Made by a program: the position numbers and the translations under genes. A DNA stretch of 47,462 nucleotides from contig JAUQQM010000004.1 of the NCBI GenBank assembly GCA_030549895.1, positions 1 through 47,462 on the forward strand, in the 5' to 3' direction. This stretch comes from Patescibacteria group bacterium. Lineage in GTDB: Bacteria > Patescibacteriota > Minisyncoccia > UBA6257 > HR35. Shown here one piece after another: positions 9,109 through 16,094 of the stretch; position 1 is the stretch's first letter; the number at the start of each line of letters is the position of its first letter. The notes beneath the pieces were generated by a model. It was given only the letters and a program-made list of their open reading frames with translations. It made no database searches and was not told the DNA's origin.

Positions 9109-10442
9109 TTACTTACTCCATTATTAACAAAAATCACCTTGAAGGTGCTTTACGGCTGGATGCTGAATATTATCAGCCGGAGTATTTGGAGGTTGTAGAA
9201 AAATTAAAATCATACCAACCACTAAAAAAATTTGTTGAGAAAATTATTCATCCGCAAGAAATAAAAAGAGAATATAGTGAAAGCGGTTACTTATTTATAC
9301 TTTCTCAGAATCTACGAGAGAATTATTTAGATTTTTCTGAAATATTTTATATTTCGCCAAAAATTGCTGAACAGATTAATAAAAATTTATTGAAGGAGGG
9401 TGATGTAGTAACTGTTAGAACTGGAAATATAGGGTTATCTGCTCCAATTTCAAGATTTAAAGAAAAAATTTATGCTTCCGCTGATGTTATTGTTATTAAA
9501 AATCCAAAAATTTCACCTTTTTATATTTCTACATTTCTTAATTCCAAATTTGGCAGATTATATTTAAACCGGATAATTTATGGAGCATTACAACCCCATA
9601 TAACACCAAAACTTTTAGGAGAAATACCCCTTCCTGTTTTAGGCGATGAAAATATAAAAGAAATTCATAATATAGTAGAAACGGCTTTGGAACTGTTAAA
9701 ACAAAGCGAATCTCTTTACTCCCAAGCGGAAAATTTGCTTTTAGAAGAGCTGGGGTTGAAGGATTTTAAAGTTGAAGATGATTTATTTTATATTGTCAAT
9801 CTTTCTCAAATAAAATCTGCTCATCGCGCCGACGCCGAATATTTTCAGCCAAAGTACGAGAAGTTAATTAAGAGGATTAGAAAATTTTCTGAATCATTAT
9901 TAGAAGTGGTCGATAACATTCCTGCAAGGTTTAATCCATATCTTAGGCCTGAGGAAACTTTTAAATATGTAGAATTGGAACATATTAATACTTCGATTGG
10001 AATAATTGATGGGTATATAGAAATTTTAGGAAATGAAGCACCAAGTCGAGCAAAAAGGGTTTTGAAAGAAAAGGATGTAATATTCTCTAGCGTAGAAGGC
10101 TCGTTAAAAAAAGTCGCCCTGGTTAATAAAGAGCAAGAAGGTTATTTAGCTTCAACAGGTTTTTTTCAATTTCGATGTAAAAAAGTTTTGCCTGAGTATT
10201 TTTTAGTTTTAGCAAAAAGTATTGTTTTACAAATGCAGTTTGAGAAAGAAACAGCAGGAACTATTTTAACAGCAGTACCTAAAGAAGCACTTAAAAATAT
10301 TATTATTCCCATACTCCCCAAACATACCCAACAAAAAATTGCTGATTTAGTCCAAAAATCTCACGAAGCAAGAAAAAAAGCAAAAGAATTATTAGAAGAA
10401 GCAAAACGAAGAGTTGAAGAATTGATTGAAGAAAATAAATAA
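9105..10442 (+). CDS. hsdS: Type I restriction-modification specificity subunit (HsdS-like, two TRDs)
   Basis: Two half repeats: RLDAEYYQPEYLEVVEKL... and HRADAEYFQPKYEKLIKRI...; C-terminal coiled coil QQKIADLVQKSHEARKKAKELLEEAKRRVEELIEE. Confidence 0.88.
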   Translation: MITYSIINKNHLEGALRLDAEYYQPEYLEVVEKLKSYQPLKKFVEKIIHPQEIKREYSESGYLFILSQNLRENYLDFSEIFYISPKIAEQINKNLLKEGDVVTVRTGNIGLSAPISRFKEKIYASADVIVIKNPKISPFYISTFLNSKFGRLYLNRIIYGALQPHITPKLLGEIPLPVLGDENIKEIHNIVETALELLKQSESLYSQAENLLLEELGLKDFKVEDDLFYIVNLSQIKSAHRADAEYFQPKYEKLIKRIRKFSESLLEVVDNIPARFNPYLRPEETFKYVELEHINTSIGIIDGYIEILGNEAPSRAKRVLKEKDVIFSSVEGSLKKVALVNKEQEGYLASTGFFQFRCKKVLPEYFLVLAKSIVLQMQFEKETAGTILTAVPKEALKNIIIPILPKHTQQKIADLVQKSHEARKKAKELLEEAKRRVEELIEENK

Positions 10443-10490
10443 TTCAACTTTTCGAAACTAAGCTATGCAAAATATTTTGCGATGTAGCCC

Positions 10491-10516
10491 ACCTTCAAAA
10501 ATATGCTCACTAAAAC
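10491..10516 (+). repeat. dispersed intergenic repeat copy 1 (CTCAAAAATATGCTCACTAAAAC)
   Basis: accttcaaaaatatgctcactaaaac; near-identical copies at 12405 and 13992. Confidence 0.8.
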
Positions 10517-10640
10517 ATAAGAATTTCCGCGATATAATGAAAAATAAATAAGAGTGGGGATTTAAAATTATATGTTAATTTTCAATATTACTAAACTTAA
10601 ATTAAAATTTTAAATATATATTTAATGAAAGAAATTCATT

Positions 10641-10700
10641 ATGAATGATTGTGTTTTTTGTAAAATTGTGAAAAGGGAAGAACCAGTAAGGATAATTTAA
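10641..10700 (+). pseudogene. HIT-family protein N-terminal fragment
   Basis: MNDCVFCKIVKREEPVRII* - the typical HIT-family N-terminus, cut by a stop after 19 aa. Confidence 0.6.
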
Positions 10701-10910
10701 AAAATTCCAATACAAAAATCTAAATTGTTATATTTTTTGTTTTCTATACACAGAAGATGAAGATAGAGTTAAATCTTCAGGCTACAAAGATTATTGGTTT
10801 GAAAATTTTGATAAAGTTTTAGAGAGATTATAAATTTTTAAAAATTAAGACACTAGGTAATAAATTAGTTGACTAAATTTTTTAAAGATGATCTTGTTTT
10901 GGAGTACGTT

Positions 10911-10968
10911 CGAAAAGTTATTAGAAGAAGCAAAACGAAAAACTAAGGAGTCCATCGAAGAAGATTAA
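10911..10968 (+). pseudogene. hsdS 3'-end remnant (second copy of C-terminal tail)
   Basis: ...KLLEEAKRKTKESIEED*; shares the exact 22-mer ttattagaagaagcaaaacgaa with hsdS at 10389-10410. Confidence 0.7.
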
Positions 10969-11037
10969 AGACTGATTTTTGCTATAATTAAAGTATAAAT
11001 AAATAAAATTAGGTTATATCAACTTTCGGATTAAAAA

Positions 11038-12378
11038 ATGGATTTTATAAAAAATCAAAGAGAATCCAATCACAGAGATGAAAAATCTAGGTATGTAGAG
11101 ACAAAAGAAAGAATTGATTTATTAATTTCAGAATGTCTAAATTTTATGGATTTACTAGAGAGTATTCAACCTGATGAAACAAGTGAGAGTATTGAAAAAA
11201 AATTTAGTGAATTCAAGCAAAGATTGAAAACAAATGAATTCTTATATTCACTATACGAGAAATTATGCAGTGGCTTGTTAGAAAAAAATAAAGAAGTAAA
11301 AGAAAATGTAGGAAAGATTGATGAAATATTGGAAAATTTTAATATAAAAAGAAAAGAGATAGAAGAGATTATAATTCAACCATTTAGCATAAATATTATT
11401 CTTGCACCAACTGTTTTTGATAGAATTTTCCCTTCTGGAGTGGGAACATCTATTTTGGGAGTGCATCTTAGGCATTCCTCTTTAAACTTTATTAAAAAAA
11501 CAGAAAATTACATAGAAAGTATTTTTCATGAGAATTTACACAATGTTTTAGATTGTATTGATTATTTTTTTAGAAAAACTCTCGAAGGAAAGAGAATTGA
11601 GTTAGAGTTAGAATTGAAAAAGTTATTTCATGAAAGAATAGAAATTACCAAAAAAGAAATATCTAATTATTTAGATTCTTTACACGAAGAATTATTAGCA
11701 AATAGTGAACTTATTGAAAATTTTTCATTGTTGTTATCTCAATATCAATTACCTGATTGGTTAATGGCACGCATAGGGGAAGAAGAAATAGATCAACAGT
11801 TTGAAATAGCTGTTACTGCTACTGCAACAGCAGGAGCAAATATAAATGAATTTAAAGAAATTTTAGAGAGGTTAAATATACCACAAGAAAATATTAAGTA
11901 TCTAAAAAATGAATTTTTAAAAATAGTTAATACAGCTGAAAAAGGGTTGGGATTAGGAAAAAAACTAGGAAAAGATATTTATCGGCATATCTTAGCAATT
12001 ATGATAGTTTTACCACCTACTTCTTGGCCTATTTTTATTGACCACTATTTGCATAAAAATTTTGGAAAAGGGAGAATAGAGCAACTTTATGATAGATATT
12101 TGTTAATTCATAGGTGGAATGGTTCTTTAAACTCTTTAAGAAGAATTAAAGAAATACTTGATGATTTAGATGAGGAGGAAAAAAATACTTTAAAATCAAG
12201 AATGATGGGTCTACTAAATATAAAATTAGATATAGAAAGTGATAAAGAATTAAATGAATATAAAAAATTACTTCAAGAAACTGGCTCCAAAATATCTTTA
12301 GAAAATCAAGATATCGAAAATATTATCGAAAGAGTAACGGCACAATATTATTTCAGAAAGTTTTTCCCTGAGGTTTAA
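11038..12378 (+). CDS. large coiled-coil protein of unknown function
   Basis: 446-aa ORF, long helical/charged stretches, one hydrophobic segment HILAIMIVLPPTSWPIFIDHYL. Confidence 0.65.
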   Translation: MDFIKNQRESNHRDEKSRYVETKERIDLLISECLNFMDLLESIQPDETSESIEKKFSEFKQRLKTNEFLYSLYEKLCSGLLEKNKEVKENVGKIDEILENFNIKRKEIEEIIIQPFSINIILAPTVFDRIFPSGVGTSILGVHLRHSSLNFIKKTENYIESIFHENLHNVLDCIDYFFRKTLEGKRIELELELKKLFHERIEITKKEISNYLDSLHEELLANSELIENFSLLLSQYQLPDWLMARIGEEEIDQQFEIAVTATATAGANINEFKEILERLNIPQENIKYLKNEFLKIVNTAEKGLGLGKKLGKDIYRHILAIMIVLPPTSWPIFIDHYLHKNFGKGRIEQLYDRYLLIHRWNGSLNSLRRIKEILDDLDEEEKNTLKSRMMGLLNIKLDIESDKELNEYKKLLQETGSKISLENQDIENIIERVTAQYYFRKFFPEV

Positions 12379-12404
12379 AAATATCGACGTAATTTTTATT
12401 TTCA

Positions 12405-12429
12405 ACCTCAAAAATATGCTCACTAAAAC
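12405..12429 (+). repeat. dispersed intergenic repeat copy 2
   Basis: acctcaaaaatatgctcactaaaac. Confidence 0.8.
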
Positions 12430-12577
12430 TTTTAATGTTTTTACTTTCTATCTGATCACAACGATTTAGACAAGGTTATAAATTTTTGTAATAAATATAA
12501 AAGGATCATAATATAATAAAAAATTTTTTGTTAGCATTATGTTTTTATAAATTATTATTCACCACGTAATTTTTAAT

Positions 12578-13816
12578 TTATAGAACCTTTTTTTTGCCTA
12601 CTCTTATAATATCGCCATCTTTTAAACTTACCTTATTTTGTTCCTCGAAACTAACAACTTGATTATTAATTTCAATAGCACCTTCTTTTAGTAATCTTTT
12701 TCCTTCAGATTTGCTTTTTACAACACCAAGATCGTGCAAGAGATCTAGTAGAGATAAATTAAGTTTTTCTTGTGTCACCTCTAATAATATAGCTTCAGAA
12801 GGTGTTTCTCTTTGTTGGAAAACTCTTTCAAATTCTTTTTTGGCCTTTTCAGCGGCTTCTTGTCCGTGATATGATTTAGTAATTTCATAAGCTAATATTT
12901 TCTTAGCTTCCATTGGGTGTTCTTCTTTTAGAATTCGATCTATTTCTTCCGCAGAAAGATCAGTACATAATATGAACCATTCTTTCATTAAGTCATCAGG
13001 AATACTCATTATTTTGTTAAACATTTCTTGTGGAGGTTCTGCTATCCCTATATAATTTCCATAACTTTTACTCATTTTTCTTCTATCTGGCCCTGTAAGT
13101 ATTGGCATTAAAATGATAGTTTGAGATTCTTCTCCTACATCTTTTTGTAAATCTCTACCCAGTAAACAATTAAATTTCTGATCCATACCTCCAATTTCAA
13201 TATCTGCTTTTACTTTTAAACTATCATAAGCTTGACAAAGTGGGTATAAAATTTCATGAATATGTAATGGGGATCCTGCCTTTATTCTGTTTTTAAAATC
13301 TTCTCTAGCTAGAATTTGCTGAAGCGTGAATTGAGAAGCTAAAGATATAATATCTGCTAGGGTAAGACTGTTAAGCCATTCTGAATTATATCTTATTTCA
13401 AGTTTGCTCACATCTAATATCTTAGATATTTGTTCTAAGTAAGTTTTCATATTTCTAGCTATTTCCTCATTAGTAAGTTGTGGTCTTGTTTTTTTTCTGC
13501 CACTTGGATCACCAATTTTAGCAGTAAAGTCTCCTATAATTAGTACAATTTGATGTCCCAGACCTTGAAAATCTTTTAATTTACGTAAAACAACAGCAAA
13601 CCCAAGATGAATATCAGGGGCTGTGGGGTCAATACCTAGCTTAATTCTTAATGGTCTTTCTTGTTCGAGAGATCTTCTAATTTTATCTTCTAATTCTTTT
13701 TCATTTATGATTTCTAAAACCCCCTTCTTTATTATTTCTAGTTGTTTTTTTACTTCTCTTTCTAGGTGTTCTTTAACATTACTTTCTTTTTTACTTCTCA
13801 TATCAAATGTTCCCAT
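12578..13816 (-). CDS. tyrS: tyrosyl-tRNA synthetase
   Basis: LRIKLGIDPTAPDIHLGFAVVLRKL (HIGH), RRKMSKSYGN (KMSKS), C-terminal S4 domain. Confidence 0.96.
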   Translation of the reverse strand: MGTFDMRSKKESNVKEHLEREVKKQLEIIKKGVLEIINEKELEDKIRRSLEQERPLRIKLGIDPTAPDIHLGFAVVLRKLKDFQGLGHQIVLIIGDFTAKIGDPSGRKKTRPQLTNEEIARNMKTYLEQISKILDVSKLEIRYNSEWLNSLTLADIISLASQFTLQQILAREDFKNRIKAGSPLHIHEILYPLCQAYDSLKVKADIEIGGMDQKFNCLLGRDLQKDVGEESQTIILMPILTGPDRRKMSKSYGNYIGIAEPPQEMFNKIMSIPDDLMKEWFILCTDLSAEEIDRILKEEHPMEAKKILAYEITKSYHGQEAAEKAKKEFERVFQQRETPSEAILLEVTQEKLNLSLLDLLHDLGVVKSKSEGKRLLKEGAIEINNQVVSFEEQNKVSLKDGDIIRVGKKKVL

Positions 13817-13991
13817 TATGACTTATTTTTTTAAATTTTAATTTTAACATGGATTTAAAATAATTTTAATGCAGTTAATGTAATGAGTTAAGTTTACAAT
13901 TTAATTCATATTTTTCGGCCATTTCTATCTTTAATTGTAAAAATTGTATAAGCGTGTTTAGTAAAAAGAAAATCTTAAACAAAGTCCATTT

Positions 13992-14016
13992 ACCCTCAGA
14001 AATATGCTCACTAAAA
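13992..14016 (+). repeat. dispersed intergenic repeat copy 3, upstream of a promoter-like TATGGTAAAATT
   Basis: accctcagaaatatgctcactaaaac followed by tatggtaaaatttattcaaggggcggagatt. Confidence 0.8.
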
Positions 14017-14079
14017 CTAAAAACATAAATTTTATGGTAAAATTTATTCAAGGGGCGGAGATTAAAAAAATAATAAAAA

Positions 14080-15129
14080 ATGAACAAAAAATTTTTTCCT
14101 TTTGTTTTAGTAGGAATAGTAGTTTTAATTATAGTGGTCGGGTTTTTTGTTTTTAAAGGAAAATTACAAAAAGGAGGTTATCAAGTTTCAGGAACTAGTG
14201 GGTATAAAGTACCAGAAAGTTATGAAGCGCCAAAAGTAGAAGGAGATAATTTTAAAATAATTCCAGGAATTGGATTTAAAAAAGAAGCTTGGCTAGAATA
14301 TAAGCTTGAAGGTTATGGAGTAAGTTTAATGGGTGGTAAAGAGACACCAAGAAGTTTTAAGGTTTTAGTCAAACTTATTTCTCTTCCAATTGGTGGTAAA
14401 GAATATGTTGGAATAGAAATGGATAGTGAGGAATTAATGGGAGGAATGATATTTGCTATGGTATTTAATAAAGAAACAGGTGAATCTCTCTATTTAGCCA
14501 AAGGTAAGGGGATGCCTACTCAATGCTTGAAAGAAAAATTTATGAAGGGATTTGTTGGCGGTTTACCAGATGTAGCATTTTCAAAGGATAATTTAGAAAA
14601 AGAATATAAAGTTGATCTTTCTGAATGGAATTTTGTTGGCGAAGAAGAAATAACTTTGGAATCAGGTAAAAAAATTAAAGTTGCTAAATTTAAAAAAGAA
14701 GGAGGAATGGAAAATGAAAAAGTAATAAACGAACTTTGGCTTTCAGGAGAAGTACCAATTTATTTTGTAATGTTTAAAGAAAAAATAGGAACACAGCAAA
14801 AATCAGTTATGCTTACTAATTTTGGTATGGATGGGGGTTTGCCAAATTTCACTGATACTGATCTTAAAGCTTGTGAGGGGACTTCAGGACTTCCTGGTTT
14901 TCCGCCAGGATCACAATTTCCAGGTTTTCCTTCAGAAGTAGCTAAAATGTTTTGCCAAACTGATACTGATTGTGCCTGCGGAGTTGATAAAGAAACAGGA
15001 AAATGTGCTTATGGAAATAAAGAATTTATTGATACTTCAAGAGAGTGTCCTGATTTTTGCACTGGCTTTAGCGGTCAATTAAAAATAAAATGTGTTAATA
15101 ATTTTTGCACTGCAGTGCCAATAAGATAA
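14080..15129 (+). CDS. membrane-anchored/secreted protein with Cys-rich C-terminus
   Basis: N-terminal TM helix; C-terminal TDTDCACGVDKETGKCAYG...CPDFCTGFSGQLKIKCVNNFC. Confidence 0.75.
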   Translation: MNKKFFPFVLVGIVVLIIVVGFFVFKGKLQKGGYQVSGTSGYKVPESYEAPKVEGDNFKIIPGIGFKKEAWLEYKLEGYGVSLMGGKETPRSFKVLVKLISLPIGGKEYVGIEMDSEELMGGMIFAMVFNKETGESLYLAKGKGMPTQCLKEKFMKGFVGGLPDVAFSKDNLEKEYKVDLSEWNFVGEEEITLESGKKIKVAKFKKEGGMENEKVINELWLSGEVPIYFVMFKEKIGTQQKSVMLTNFGMDGGLPNFTDTDLKACEGTSGLPGFPPGSQFPGFPSEVAKMFCQTDTDCACGVDKETGKCAYGNKEFIDTSRECPDFCTGFSGQLKIKCVNNFCTAVPIR

Positions 15130-15130
15130 G

Positions 15131-15765
15131 ATGAGAAAATTTAAATTTTTTTTTTAATTCCTATTTTTGTTATTTTGATATTTATATTTTTAGCTGAAGA
15201 ATCTAAAAAACAAAATATAATTTTAGAGCCCTCGCTTTTGAGTAAAGAATATTCAATTGTTTTATTGAAAAGTTTGGAAGAATTAAAAGTTAAAGAAATA
15301 AAATTAAATCAAAAAATAAAAATAAACAAGGTCGGATCTTTTGCTGATGAAAATAGTCCTTATTATTTAATTTTAGAAGACTATCAAGTTGGCAAGAAAT
15401 TAGATTTGTCGATCGGTAATTTTGAAGCTAGAAGTAATAGTAAAATTATTTATCTTAAATTTAAAGTTTTTAAAGTCGATAAAGAAAGCAAAGATTGGTT
15501 AATTGTTGATGTAATTAACTATCGAATAATAGGTAGAGCTTGTAGTAAAAATGAAAAAATATGTTATGAATTTCAGGATAGGCAAGAACCCAAGGTTGGT
15601 TCTAAAAAAGATGTTCAAGAAAGAACTTATTATTTAATTACTGCTGTACCGGAGAGTGAAAAAATTGATACTATAGTTTTAAGTCATCTTTCATTTAGTG
15701 GAGGAGGAATTACTTTTGGGTCTATTCAGACAAACGATTTGCCTTTAGCTAAATTTACACCTTAA
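15131..15765 (+). CDS. GDYXXLXY-like or other secreted protein, family unassigned; signal peptide appears split by a T10 frameshift
   Basis: ORF 15175..15765 lacks a normal start; one extra T in the T10 run joins ATG at 15131 giving MRKFKFFFLIPIFVILIFIFLAEESKK. Family assignment is a guess. Confidence 0.5.
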
Positions 15766-15766
15766 A

Positions 15767-16006
15767 ATGAAGAAAATTTTTAAAAAATTAAAATACATTA
15801 TTTTCTTACCATATCTTGTTTTTTTAGGATTCATTTTCTATATTCTTTTTATCTGGCAAGAAAAGTCATCAGGAAGTTTTCTAAGTGGTAAAGCTATGGG
15901 ACTTACAGGTATTTTGATGGTTGCTTTTTATTATACCCTTTTTCTTGTGGCAATTTTTATTATTTCTAAAGTTTTAAAATTTATAATCAAAATTATTAAA
16001 AAATAA
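15767..16006 (+). CDS. small membrane protein (two TM helices)
   Basis: 79-aa hydrophobic ORF directly after the preceding gene. Confidence 0.6.
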   Translation: MKKIFKKLKYIIFLPYLVFLGFIFYILFIWQEKSSGSFLSGKAMGLTGILMVAFYYTLFLVAIFIISKVLKFIIKIIKK

Positions 16007-16049
16007 AATCTCTAATTCCACATTCTTAATTCTATATTCTTAAATTTTG

Positions 16050-16066
16050 ATACCCCTATTGGGTAT
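16050..16066. promoter_or_regulatory. CsoR-like operator palindrome upstream of copper ATPase
   Basis: ATACCC-CTATT-GGGTAT, followed by TATAAT at 16080-16085. Confidence 0.6.
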
Positions 16067-16094
16067 TTTATTTTTTAGGTATAATTAAATTGAG

